A DNA stretch of 28,784 bases from Syntrophaceae bacterium UBA2251 (GTDB lineage Bacteria > Desulfobacterota > Syntrophia > Syntrophales > UBA2251): the NCBI GenBank assembly GCA_002347815.1, contig DDXV01000052.1, forward strand, positions 1 to 28,784, in the 5' to 3' direction. Made by a program: the position numbers and the translations under genes. Each line of letters starts with the position of its first letter. Position 1 is the stretch's first letter. Shown here in pieces: positions 7,639-15,210 of this stretch. The notes under the pieces are model-generated. The model made no database searches. It had not been told where the DNA came from and saw only the letters and a program-made list of their open reading frames with translations.

Positions 7639-8984
7639 AGGTCCTGCTCATCTCCGCCAACGTCACCGCCAGCCCCTATCCCGTCTATCCCATCGGGATC
7701 GAGTACGTGGCGGGGGCGCTCGCGCCCCGGCACGAGGTCCGCCTTCTGGACATGAACGTCCCCGACGGTCCGGACCCGCTCCGCCGCGCGGTCGGAGAAT
7801 TTGCCCCTGATCTTGTCGGCCTCTCCCTCCGGAACATCGACAACGTCGACACGGTGAACCCCAAGAGCTACATCGACGGGTACCGCGACCTGGTCGAGCG
7901 GCTCCGGGCATGCACGCCGGCGCCCCTCGTTCTGGGCGGCAGCGGCTTTTCCATCTTCCCCGGCGAGCTGATGGCGCTCCTAAAGGCCGATTTCGGCATC
8001 GTCGGCGCCGGGGAGACGCTCGGGCGGCTGATCGAGGCCCTGGAAACCGGGGCGGACCCGTCGGCGGTGCCGGGCGTCGCCGTTGCCGGAGGCGCGATCC
8101 CCGCCCCCGTCGCCTGGACGGAGACCCGCGCACGGCGGATTCAACCGCCGCCGGCGCTGCTGGAGTTCTATCTGAAGCGGGGCGGGATCCTGAATCTCCA
8201 GACCCAGCGGGGGTGCCCTTATCGCTGCCTTTACTGTACCTACCCGCACCTCGACGGCCGCCGTCCGCGCCCGGACGATCCCGAATCGGCGGGGGAGACC
8301 GCCCGCCGCCTGCAGGACCTGGGCGCCGGGTACCTCTTCATCACCGATTCCGTGTTCAACGCCGATTGGGACCACAGCCTCTCGGTCGCCCGCGCCTTCC
8401 GGCGCCACGGCGTGACCGTCCCCTGGGGGGCCTTTTTCGCCCCGACGCGTCCGCCCGGCGGGTATTACGAGGCCCTCGGGGAGGCCGGCTTGAGCCATGT
8501 GGAATTCGGCACGGAGTCCCTTTCCGACGCGATGCTCGATGCCTACCGGAAGCCCTTTTCCGTGGCCGAGGCCGTCGCCGCGCACGAGGCCGCCCGCCGG
8601 GCCGGCCTGCACGTCGCCCATTATTTTCTCCTGGGCGGACCCGGGGAGGACGGCCGGACCCTCGACGAGACCCTGTGCAACGCGGAGACACTGGAGAGGG
8701 CCGTATTCTTCTTTTTCTGCGGGGTCCGGATCTTCCCCTTCACGCCGCTCCACGAGCGGGCGCTGGCGGAAGGGCAGATCGCGCCGGGCCAGAATCTGCT
8801 AACGCCGGTTTTCTACCGTTCGCCGGGGATCGCCGCGCCGGACATCATGGCCCGGGTCCATCGACAGGCCGGCGGTCGTAACAACTGGGTGTACGGGGAC
8901 GGCGGACGGGAGTCGGAGCGGGTCGTTTCCCGCCTTCACGCCTACGGCCATCCCGGCCCCCTGTGGGAGCTGCTTCTGAGATGA
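7635..8984 (+). CDS. Radical SAM enzyme with N-terminal B12-binding-like domain
   Basis: The protein has 449 residues. Residues 1 to about 140 form a Rossmann-like domain of the B12-binding type (MKVLLISAN start, VGLSLRN and VLGGSGFS loops), but I see no DxHxxG motif, so lower-ligand histidine binding to cobalamin is doubtful. The radical SAM core follows: Cys194, Cys198 and Cys201 in a C-x3-C-x2-C cluster motif, a FITDSVFN segment, a VEFGTES motif and a HYFLLGGPGED segment. Members of this group do methylations, cyclisations and rearrangements on unactivated carbons. Position between a ketosynthase and a deacetylase, with ATGA overlaps at both ends, suggests that it tailors the acyl product. 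The actual reaction is unknown. Confidence 0.9.
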   Translation: MKVLLISANVTASPYPVYPIGIEYVAGALAPRHEVRLLDMNVPDGPDPLRRAVGEFAPDLVGLSLRNIDNVDTVNPKSYIDGYRDLVERLRACTPAPLVLGGSGFSIFPGELMALLKADFGIVGAGETLGRLIEALETGADPSAVPGVAVAGGAIPAPVAWTETRARRIQPPPALLEFYLKRGGILNLQTQRGCPYRCLYCTYPHLDGRRPRPDDPESAGETARRLQDLGAGYLFITDSVFNADWDHSLSVARAFRRHGVTVPWGAFFAPTRPPGGYYEALGEAGLSHVEFGTESLSDAMLDAYRKPFSVAEAVAAHEAARRAGLHVAHYFLLGGPGEDGRTLDETLCNAETLERAVFFFFCGVRIFPFTPLHERALAEGQIAPGQNLLTPVFYRSPGIAAPDIMARVHRQAGGRNNWVYGDGGRESERVVSRLHAYGHPGPLWELLLR

Positions 8985-9826
8985 ACGGAACCGGACCGGA
9001 ACGCAAGGGGAGGGGCGCGTGCTCCCCGGCCCACGTCGCCGGAGGGGCCGCCTTCCTCGCGGCGGGTCTGCTCGGGTTTACCCCCGTTCCGGAGGCGGCC
9101 GCCGTTCCCCTGGGCGTCTTTGTCCTCGCGTGTCTCGCCGCCCCGTTCTTCCCGCGGTCGCGGTTCTTCCTCCCCGTCATCAGCCGGGGGAAACGCGTTG
9201 ACCGGGCGGTGGCCCTGACCTTCGACGACGGCCCGGACCCGCGCGTCACCCCCCGTCTCCTGGACCTGCTGGAGCGGCACGGGATGCCGGCGACGTTCTT
9301 CGTCGCCGGGAACAGGGCGGAGGCCTTTCCGGGCCTGGTCCGGGACATCCTTGCGCGCCATCATGCCGTGGGCAATCATTCCTACCGGCACGATCCCTTC
9401 CTGATGCTGCGCTCCCGACACCGCCTCCGGGAGGAGATTGCCCGCACGCAGGCGCTCCTATCCCCCTTAGGCGTCCGTCCGCTCGCCTTCCGTCCCCCCG
9501 TCGGCATCACCAGCCCGCGGCTCGCCGGGGTCCTGAAGTCGCTCGGCATGGACTGCGTGACATTCAGCTGCCGGGGGGGAGACTTCGGCAATCGGCGCGT
9601 CGGGGGCTTGGCGCGCCGCATCCTGAAGCGGGTCCACCCGGGGGCGATCGTCCTTCTGCACGATGTCGTGCCGTCCGGATCGACGGGGATTCCGGACTGG
9701 TTCGACGAGGTGGAGGCGATCCTGACCGGCCTCGAAGCGCGGGGATATCGGGTTCATCCCCTGGCGGAGTTGATCGGGCGCCCGGTGATGGAGCGCCGGC
9801 CGACGTCCGACCGCGATTTTTCTTGA
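8981..9826 (+). CDS. Membrane-anchored NodB-type polysaccharide deacetylase
   Basis: The protein has 281 residues. Two hydrophobic stretches at about residues 15-35 and 42-58 probably anchor it in the inner membrane. The carbohydrate esterase 4 (NodB) domain starts near residue 75: TFDDGPDP (residues 80-87) supplies the catalytic base Asp and metal Asp, HSYRH (133-137) the two metal-binding His, RPPVG the third motif, and LLHD the last motif. The usual Trp of motif four is not evident; the segment reads CVTFSCRGGDFG. These enzymes remove N-acetyl or other acyl groups from sugars or related substrates. The ATG at 8981 overlaps the previous stop (ATGA); a GTG at 8963 is an alternative. In this cluster the substrate may be a glycolipid or an amide, which is inference. 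Confidence 0.9.
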   Translation: MNGTGPERKGRGACSPAHVAGGAAFLAAGLLGFTPVPEAAAVPLGVFVLACLAAPFFPRSRFFLPVISRGKRVDRAVALTFDDGPDPRVTPRLLDLLERHGMPATFFVAGNRAEAFPGLVRDILARHHAVGNHSYRHDPFLMLRSRHRLREEIARTQALLSPLGVRPLAFRPPVGITSPRLAGVLKSLGMDCVTFSCRGGDFGNRRVGGLARRILKRVHPGAIVLLHDVVPSGSTGIPDWFDEVEAILTGLEARGYRVHPLAELIGRPVMERRPTSDRDFS

Positions 9827-9851
9827 CACCGTTGGCGCCGGACGTTACTTA
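9823..9851 (+). promoter_or_regulatory. Candidate internal promoter before the second half of the cluster
   Basis: A perfect TTGACA (9823-9828) overlaps the stop codon of the deacetylase gene. After a 17-base spacer comes TACTTA (9846-9851), a weak -10. The site lies in the only sizeable gap (9827-9978) inside the cluster and would drive the second block of coupled genes starting with ACP2. The weak -10 limits confidence. Confidence 0.42.
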
Positions 9852-9907
9852 AAGGCCACGTCGAAACAATCGGTTCCCCCCGGCGACCGCGCGTGATTCC
9901 CCGCTCC

Positions 9908-9944
9908 CGCGAGAAACGGTTGGCATGTGCCGTGCGGTTTCGCG
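9908..9944 (+). other. Possible structured leader upstream of ACP2
   Basis: CGCG (9908-9911) and AAAC (9914-9917) can pair with GTTT and CGCG (9937-9944) with a two-base bulge, enclosing a GGCA/TGCC inner pairing. It lies in the presumed 5' leader between the candidate promoter and the ACP2 start. No known riboswitch consensus was recognised; chance pairing in GC-rich DNA is possible. Confidence 0.25.
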
Positions 9945-9978
9945 AGAAGGGGCGCCCCCGGCCGCCGAAGAGAGGCTC

Positions 9979-10236
9979 ATGAGCAGAGAAGAAGTTTTCA
10001 ACCTGATCCGTGAATTCTTTGTCGAAGAATTCGAGATTCCGGCCGAGAAGGTCAGGCCGGAGGCGAATCTGTTCGAGGATCTGGGGCTGGACAGCATCGA
10101 TGCCCTCGATCTGGTCGGGATGCTGGAGGCGCGTCTGGATATCGAGGTTCTGGAAGAGGAACTGAAAAAGATCCGGACGATCGGGGATGTCGTCGATTAC
10201 ATTTCGGCCAAGGTGGGCGATCGGGAGGACGCATGA
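9979..10236 (+). CDS. Acyl carrier protein 2
   Basis: An 85-residue acyl carrier protein with the phosphopantetheine serine at residue 39 in LGLDSIDALDLV. The sequence is acidic in helix II, as expected for contacts with ketosynthase and dehydratase partners. The ATG at 9979 has GAAGAGAGG upstream, and about 128 bases of leader separate it from the candidate promoter at 9823. The stop overlaps the ATG of the dehydratase-like gene (ATGA), which suggests that this carrier protein presents the substrate to that enzyme. It differs clearly in sequence from ACP1 and ACP3. Confidence 0.95.
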   Translation: MSREEVFNLIREFFVEEFEIPAEKVRPEANLFEDLGLDSIDALDLVGMLEARLDIEVLEEELKKIRTIGDVVDYISAKVGDREDA

Positions 10237-10631
10237 GCAGGCCGTTCCGATACGAGCTTTCCCTCTCTCCGGACGCCGGGGACCGCATTGCCGCCTCGGC
10301 GCGCATCCCGGCCGATTCCGCCTGGTTTGACGGCCACTTCCCCGACAATCCCATCGTCCCCGGCGTCGCCCTCATCGGCCTGGTGGAGGAGGCCGTCCTC
10401 CGGTCGGAGCGCGACCGGGGCCGGACGGTGGAAATCACGGGCATCCGCCGGGTGCGCTTTCGTTTCCCCGTCAAGCCGGACGATCCGATCACGCTGCAGG
10501 CGGTGAGGGACGTGAAGCGCGGGACGCCGGCATTCGTGTTCAACGTTTGTCTGGAGGGGGAGATCGCCTGCAGCGGCATCCTGTCGGTCGCCGCGGCGGG
10601 GCCGACCGACGAACACGGTCCGCTCGTATGA
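10233..10631 (+). CDS. Hot-dog-fold 3-hydroxyacyl-ACP dehydratase-like protein (FabZ/ApeI-like)
   Basis: A 132-residue single hot-dog domain. The active-site loop reads GHFPDNPIVPGV (residues 34-45), placing the catalytic His at 35, as in FabZ, FabA and the ApeI-like dehydratases of aryl polyene clusters. In classic FabZ a Glu lies five residues after the Gly of the PGV turn; here that place is Gly49, and two Glu occur three and four residues later (52-53). It may use a shifted acid or have another activity, such as thioesterase-like or chain-binding. The gene is coupled to ACP2 upstream and to the ABC ATPase downstream through ATGA overlaps. The family is firm, the exact reaction is inferred. 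Confidence 0.87.
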   Translation: MSRPFRYELSLSPDAGDRIAASARIPADSAWFDGHFPDNPIVPGVALIGLVEEAVLRSERDRGRTVEITGIRRVRFRFPVKPDDPITLQAVRDVKRGTPAFVFNVCLEGEIACSGILSVAAAGPTDEHGPLV

Positions 10632-11551
10632 CGATCCGCGTCGATCACCTCTTCAAGTCCTACGGCGCCAACCTCGTGCTGGACGATGTCAGCCTGGACT
10701 TCCGCGCGGGCGCGATCACCGGCCTGCTGGGGCCGAACGGCGCCGGCAAGACGACGCTCGTCTCGATCCTCATGGGAATCATCGCCAAGGACCGGGGCCG
10801 GGTCCTGATCGACGGTCTTGACCTCGACCGTGACCGGGACCGGATCCAGGCCCGCGCCAGCATCGTCCCCCAGTCCTTCGCCTTCTACCCCACGCTGACC
10901 ACCCGTGAAAATCTGGAGTATTTCGGCGCCCTGTACGGCTTCAAGGGGCGGCGGCTCGAGACCCGCATGGACGCGGCGATCGACGCCGGCAGCCTGCAGT
11001 CCTTTCTCGGGAAACGCGCCGCGGAACTTTCCGGGGGCATGAAGCGCCGACTCAATCTCGCCATCGGGCTTTTGAATGAACCCGCCATCCTGTATCTGGA
11101 CGAGCCGACCGTCGGGGTGGATGCGCAGTCCCGCAGCTATCTCCTGGAACGGATCGACCGGATCAACCGGGAGCGGGGGACGACGATCCTCTATGCCTCG
11201 CATTACATGGAGGAGATCGAGCAGATCTCCCAGGACATCGCCATCATCGACGCCGGGCGGATCATCCTGCACGACCGGAAGGAAGACATCCTGGCACGGC
11301 GCGGGGCGGTCACCCTGACCCTGGACCGTCTGCCCGGGACGCTGAAGGAGGCGCTGGAGCGTGTCGCGGGCCTGCGGGTGGAGGCGGAGACGCTGGTGCT
11401 CGATCGCAACGAAGACCTGAATCGGACCCTGGCCGGCCTGTTCGACCTGCTGGCCCGGCACGGGGCCGAGGTCAGGGCGCTGAACTGGGGGAACGGGCAT
11501 CTGGAGGCCCTGTTTCTGGAACTGACTGAACGGACGCTGCGGGACGAATGA
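10628..11551 (+). CDS. ABC transporter ATP-binding protein (ABC-2 exporter)
   Basis: The protein has 307 residues. It has a Walker A GPNGAGKTT at about residues 37-45, a Q-loop in VPQSFAFYPTLTTREN, the ABC signature LSGGMKRR, and Walker B AILYLDEPTVGVD followed by a switch His in YASHYMEE. About 85 residues after the core form the C-terminal extension common in drug and lipid exporters. The architecture matches the CcmA/NodI/DrrA group. It overlaps the dehydratase stop and the permease start by ATGA, so ATPase and permease are made together. The likely role is export or flipping of the cluster's product across the inner membrane. Confidence 0.95.
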   Translation: MTIRVDHLFKSYGANLVLDDVSLDFRAGAITGLLGPNGAGKTTLVSILMGIIAKDRGRVLIDGLDLDRDRDRIQARASIVPQSFAFYPTLTTRENLEYFGALYGFKGRRLETRMDAAIDAGSLQSFLGKRAAELSGGMKRRLNLAIGLLNEPAILYLDEPTVGVDAQSRSYLLERIDRINRERGTTILYASHYMEEIEQISQDIAIIDAGRIILHDRKEDILARRGAVTLTLDRLPGTLKEALERVAGLRVEAETLVLDRNEDLNRTLAGLFDLLARHGAEVRALNWGNGHLEALFLELTERTLRDE

Positions 11552-12777
11552 ACCGAATATTCCACCTCCTGAAAAAGGAATTCCTCGTCATCAGCCGCGA
11601 TGTTCATGCGGTCGCGGTCCTGTTCGTGATGCCGATGGCCTTCATCCTGATCATGTCGCTCGCGATGCAGGACCTCTTCAGCACGCAGTCGCCCGTCAAG
11701 ATCCCCCTGCTCGTTTCCGACCGGGACGGCGGAAAGCCGGCGGCGGCCCTCCTGAAGGCCCTTCGCGGGAATGCGTCGTTCGAGGTGAAGGACATCCCGG
11801 CGACCTGGACCGACGCGGAGGCGGCCGCCGCGCTCAACGACGCCGACGCCAAGTTCGTCGTGCTGATCGAGGATCACTTCTCGGCGGCCGTCCGGGACCG
11901 CAAGCCCCGCGCGGGAAAGAAACCCCTGGTCGTCCTGGTCAATCCCGTCGTGGGGACCCAGATGCAGCTCATCGTCCAGTCCGTCCTGGCCAACGCGCTG
12001 GGGAAGGTTCGGATCGAGGCCATGACGAAAGAGATGTCCCCGCTGCTCGCGCTGGCGCGGATCGACCCCCGCACGTTCCGCCAGCCTTCGGAGGCGCATA
12101 TCGAGATGCGCTTCGTGACGCGCGGGGAGCAGCGCTTCCGGGCGCCGAACGCCGTCCAGCAGAGCGTGCCCGCCTGGCTCGTCTTCTCGATGTTTTTCAT
12201 CGTCATTCCCATCTCCAATACCTTCATCTCGGAGCGCAGCCAGGGCACCCTGCAGCGCCTGCGCAGCATCCGCCTGTCGCGGGGGATCCTCCTGCTCGGC
12301 AAGATGCTCCCCTATTTTTTCATCAACCTGATCCAGGTCGCCCTGATGCTTCTGGTCGGGATGTATCTCGTCCCGGCCCTGGGAGGATCGGCCCTGACCC
12401 TGGGGGATTCCCCGGCCGGGCTGGCCCTCATCGCGGCCGCGGTCAGCTTCTCCTCCATCGCCCTGGCCCTCCTGATCGCCGTGGTGGCGCGCACGACCGA
12501 GCAGGCTACCACGCTGGGGGGGCTCTTGAATATCGTCTTTGCCGCGGCCGGCGGCGTCATGATCCCGAAATTCGTCATGCCGGCGGTCATGCAGAAGGTG
12601 GCCGAGCTGTCCCCCATGTCCTGGGGGCTCGAGGGTTTTCTCGACATCCTGCTCCGCAACGGCGGGGTCCGCGACGTCCTGCCGGAGTGCCTGGCGCTCG
12701 CGGCGTTCGGGGCGGTCATGCTGCTGCTGACGGCCGTGATTCTGAAAAAACAGTTTGAAGGAAGCGTCTCCCCATGA
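11548..12777 (+). CDS. ABC-2 type exporter permease
   Basis: The protein has 409 residues of the ABC2_membrane_3 type. A first membrane helix at about residues 22-42 is followed by a large extracytoplasmic domain of roughly 150 residues. A cluster of five more helices lies in the C-terminal half, starting at AWLVFSMFFIVIPISN near residue 210. The sequence SERSQGTLQRLRSI after the second helix is the typical coupling segment that meets the ATPase. It pairs with the upstream ATPase as a homodimeric permease. The start overlaps the ATPase stop and the end overlaps the ACP3 start. The substrate is presumably the acyl product of the cluster, inferred from position. Confidence 0.94.
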   Translation: MNRIFHLLKKEFLVISRDVHAVAVLFVMPMAFILIMSLAMQDLFSTQSPVKIPLLVSDRDGGKPAAALLKALRGNASFEVKDIPATWTDAEAAAALNDADAKFVVLIEDHFSAAVRDRKPRAGKKPLVVLVNPVVGTQMQLIVQSVLANALGKVRIEAMTKEMSPLLALARIDPRTFRQPSEAHIEMRFVTRGEQRFRAPNAVQQSVPAWLVFSMFFIVIPISNTFISERSQGTLQRLRSIRLSRGILLLGKMLPYFFINLIQVALMLLVGMYLVPALGGSALTLGDSPAGLALIAAAVSFSSIALALLIAVVARTTEQATTLGGLLNIVFAAAGGVMIPKFVMPAVMQKVAELSPMSWGLEGFLDILLRNGGVRDVLPECLALAAFGAVMLLLTAVILKKQFEGSVSP

Positions 12778-13037
12778 AAGGATCCCTCGACAACGCCCTC
12801 AAGACGGACCTGAAACGGCTCATCATCGACGCCTGCGACCTCGATGCGGAGGCGGTGGACATTGATGACGACGGCCCCCTGTTCGGCCGCGGGTCCCAGT
12901 TGGGCCTCGATTCCATCGATGCCCTGCAGATCTCCATCGCCGTGCAGAAGTACGGCGTCAAGATCACGGACAGCAAACAGATGCGGCGGGTCATGGCGTC
13001 GATCAACACCTTTGCGGATTTTATCCGGCCGGAGTGA
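12774..13037 (+). CDS. Acyl carrier protein 3
   Basis: An 87-residue carrier protein with the attachment serine at residue 47 in LGLDSIDALQIS. An extended N-terminal helix and a GPLFGRGSQ segment before the motif place it closer to the phosphopantetheine-binding proteins of aryl-polyene-type clusters than to AcpP. It overlaps the permease stop (ATGA) and is followed after four bases by the second ketosynthase, whose SD (GGAG) lies at the very end of this gene. It is the likely carrier for that ketosynthase. Confidence 0.94.
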   Translation: MKGSLDNALKTDLKRLIIDACDLDAEAVDIDDDGPLFGRGSQLGLDSIDALQISIAVQKYGVKITDSKQMRRVMASINTFADFIRPE

Positions 13038-13041
13038 GACC

Positions 13042-14208
13042 ATGCGAAACGCGGCCATGATCAAGGGACGGGCGATCGCGTGCGCCCTCGGCGAAGATCT
13101 CGACGCCGTCGTCCGGGGCGCGCGGGAGATGCGGCCCAGGATCGCGGAGCTTCCCCTCTCCCTGGCGGGGCTGGAGGAGGTCCGCCCGTACTACCTCCTT
13201 TCGCGGCGCGACCCCGGATCCCTGAGCGCGGCGCCGGAGACGTTCTTCTACGAGGTCCTGTTCGACACGGTTGCACGGGCGCTCGCGGATGCCTCGCTCC
13301 GGGCCGCCGACCTGCGCGACCTCGCGATCTTCTTCGGCTCGACCGCGATCGACATTCCCGTCTACGAGCACGCTTACGAAGAAACCCTCCGGGAAACATC
13401 CCGGCCGGCGGCCATGGTGTCCTCGGGGTACGGCCGGATCGCGGACGAGGTGGCCGGACGGTTCGGGATCCGCGGACCGGCCTATACCTTCACCACGGCG
13501 TGCACCTCCAGTGCCAACGCCCTGCTGTACGCCGCGGCGATGATCGCAGCGGGCCGCATCCCGCGCGCCCTGGTCATCGGGTACGACCTCTTCAGCCATC
13601 TGGGATTTTACGGTTTTGAAGCCCTGCGCCTCATCGCCACGGACGGGTACCGACCGTTCGACCGGCGACGCAGCGGCATCATCATGGGAGAGGGCTGTGG
13701 CGCCGTTGTCCTGGAGGCGGATGACGGCGGCGACGCCGGCGCCGTCCTGTGCGGCGGCGCCAACCGGGTGGATGCGTACAACGTGACCACCCACGCGCTC
13801 GAGGGAGGGGCCATCGCCCAGGTGATGCGGGACGCCCTGGCGGATGCGGGTGTGGACGCGGGCGCGGTCACCGCGATCAAGGCCCACGGAACGGGCAGCG
13901 AAAACAACGACCGGATGGAGGGCAACGGCATGGTGCGTGTCTTCGGTGACGCCCTGCCGCCCTTCACGGTGTTGAAGCCGCTGATCGGCCACACCGTCGG
14001 CGCGTCGGGCGTCGTCGAGCTGATCCTCTTCACGGCGTGCCTCCAGCGGGGATTCTGCCCGCCCACCCTCGGGTTCGAGGAGGCGGACGAGGCGCTGATG
14101 CTCCGCCCCGTCACGGAGCCCCGGCCCCTGTCGCGGGGGATCTTTCTTCTCAATTACTTCGGTTTCGGCGGCAACTGCACCGCTCTGGTCGTTGCCGTGC
14201 GGGGGTAA
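13042..14208 (+). CDS. Beta-ketoacyl-ACP synthase (second ketosynthase, complete catalytic set)
   Basis: The protein has 388 residues. The nucleophile is Cys154 in TTACTSSAN; His282 lies in AHGTGSEN, a variant of the usual HGTGT; Lys312 and His317 lie in KPLIGHTVGASG; the C-terminal motif is NYFGFGGNC. Length and motifs fit a FabF-type elongating ketosynthase. The start at 13042 has GGAG seven bases ahead; the ATG at 13057 is an alternative, and a longer frame to 12844 only overlaps ACP3. The next gene is a ketosynthase-like protein without an active Cys, so the two probably form a heterodimer like a ketosynthase/chain-length-factor pair. This ketosynthase is divergent from the one in the upstream fusion, so the two pairs may act at different stages or on different chains. 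Confidence 0.94.
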   Translation: MRNAAMIKGRAIACALGEDLDAVVRGAREMRPRIAELPLSLAGLEEVRPYYLLSRRDPGSLSAAPETFFYEVLFDTVARALADASLRAADLRDLAIFFGSTAIDIPVYEHAYEETLRETSRPAAMVSSGYGRIADEVAGRFGIRGPAYTFTTACTSSANALLYAAAMIAAGRIPRALVIGYDLFSHLGFYGFEALRLIATDGYRPFDRRRSGIIMGEGCGAVVLEADDGGDAGAVLCGGANRVDAYNVTTHALEGGAIAQVMRDALADAGVDAGAVTAIKAHGTGSENNDRMEGNGMVRVFGDALPPFTVLKPLIGHTVGASGVVELILFTACLQRGFCPPTLGFEEADEALMLRPVTEPRPLSRGIFLLNYFGFGGNCTALVVAVRG

Positions 14209-14213
14209 GGGAC

Positions 14214-15059
14214 ATGTTCATCCATGCCGTGTCACGGTTCGTCACGCCCCCGGTGGCGCATCCGCGGGTTCTGAAGGAGATCCTGAAGGGGTACACGGAC
14301 ACCCCGTTTCGCCGCGTCAACACGTTCATCCTCCTGGCGCTGATCGGCGCCCACCGGTGCGTGCAGGGGCGGACGCCGAGCGGGAATGCGTCGGTCTACC
14401 TGACGACGGAGAACGGCAATCTGGGCGATACGAACAACGTCCTGGACCAGCTCTACCGGCAGCGCTCCCTCCCGATGCCCTTCAGCTTCATCAACACGAT
14501 GAGCAATACCGCGCCGTTTTACGTGGCCCAGAGCCTGAATGTTCTGGGGCGGAACCTCTCGATCTCCGGCCGGGGCCTGTCCTTCGAACGCGGCCTGGAG
14601 CTGGCCCGCCTGGATTTCGATCCGGGGCCCGTGGAGGAGGCCCTGATCGGCGCCGTGGACGAGGTTCCGCCGGGGAGCGAGGCGCCGCACCCGGCCGTCG
14701 AGGGGAGCTTCTGGATTTATGTCAGGAAGGTCCGAAACGGGGCGCTGGGGGAGGTGGCGGATGTCCGTTCCTTTCCGGACCGCGAGGCGCTGGCGGCCTG
14801 GTGCGCGGAGCGCCCGATCCTGCCGCGCGGTCGGGGGATGCTCGCCTGCGGCGCGGCCGTTCCGGACGAGGAGAAGACGGACTGGCAGCGGAGGACGGGC
14901 CTGGCCCTCTTCGATTATGTAGCCGATTACGGTCCCTTCGACACGGTGACGGCCTACGGGGTCACGAAGTTTCTCGAAACCTCGCCGCCGGCCTCCCTCC
15001 TGCACATCAACCGGAACGGTCAGGGTCGCTACGTCGCCCTCGTCCTGCACCGCTATTGA
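14214..15059 (+). CDS. Ketosynthase-like partner protein lacking the active Cys
   Basis: The protein has 281 residues. It shares the layout of the second half of the upstream fusion: a VYLTTENGN strand, an INTMSNTAPFYVAQ helix where the fusion has HNAPASQ, then LSISGRGLSFERGLELA at about 115-131. An ungapped match of SISGRGLS to the nucleophile elbow puts Gly121 at the Cys position. At the C-terminus a single LHINRNGQGRYVALVL strand-turn replaces the GFGGN loop. It should be catalytically inactive and act as a structural or chain-length-controlling partner of the ketosynthase that ends five bases upstream. The start at 14214 follows a GGGGGTAAGGG purine-rich stretch. It closes the coupled gene series. 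The fold is inferred from motif order, not from strong overall similarity. Confidence 0.78.
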   Translation: MFIHAVSRFVTPPVAHPRVLKEILKGYTDTPFRRVNTFILLALIGAHRCVQGRTPSGNASVYLTTENGNLGDTNNVLDQLYRQRSLPMPFSFINTMSNTAPFYVAQSLNVLGRNLSISGRGLSFERGLELARLDFDPGPVEEALIGAVDEVPPGSEAPHPAVEGSFWIYVRKVRNGALGEVADVRSFPDREALAAWCAERPILPRGRGMLACGAAVPDEEKTDWQRRTGLALFDYVADYGPFDTVTAYGVTKFLETSPPASLLHINRNGQGRYVALVLHRY

Positions 15060-15076
15060 CCGGCTTGTCGCTTCCC

Positions 15077-15090
15077 TTTTGAATTCAAAA
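15077..15090. other. 14-bp perfect palindrome after the biosynthetic cluster
   Basis: TTTTGAATTCAAAA is a perfect inverted repeat 18 bases after the last stop codon of the cluster. It lies in the gap before the CHASE2 gene and could be an operator or part of a weak terminator; it has AT-rich arms and no loop, so a stable RNA hairpin is unlikely. Confidence 0.4.
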
Positions 15091-15210
15091 AATCGTTCAG
15101 GCAGGCCGGGATCCCGTCCGTAGGCCCGGCTTTGCCGAGGGGGAGAATTCTGCGATTGACGGACGGGGAAAGGTGTGCCAGAGTCCGAACAGGGGTTCAG
15201 GAGGATGCTC

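Noticed and set aside
4774..15059. Ladderane or aryl polyene cluster as a firm call
   Set aside because: Shared parts exist, but key genes of both pathways (phytoene-desaturase-like, ketoreductase, adenylating enzyme) are missing from the window.
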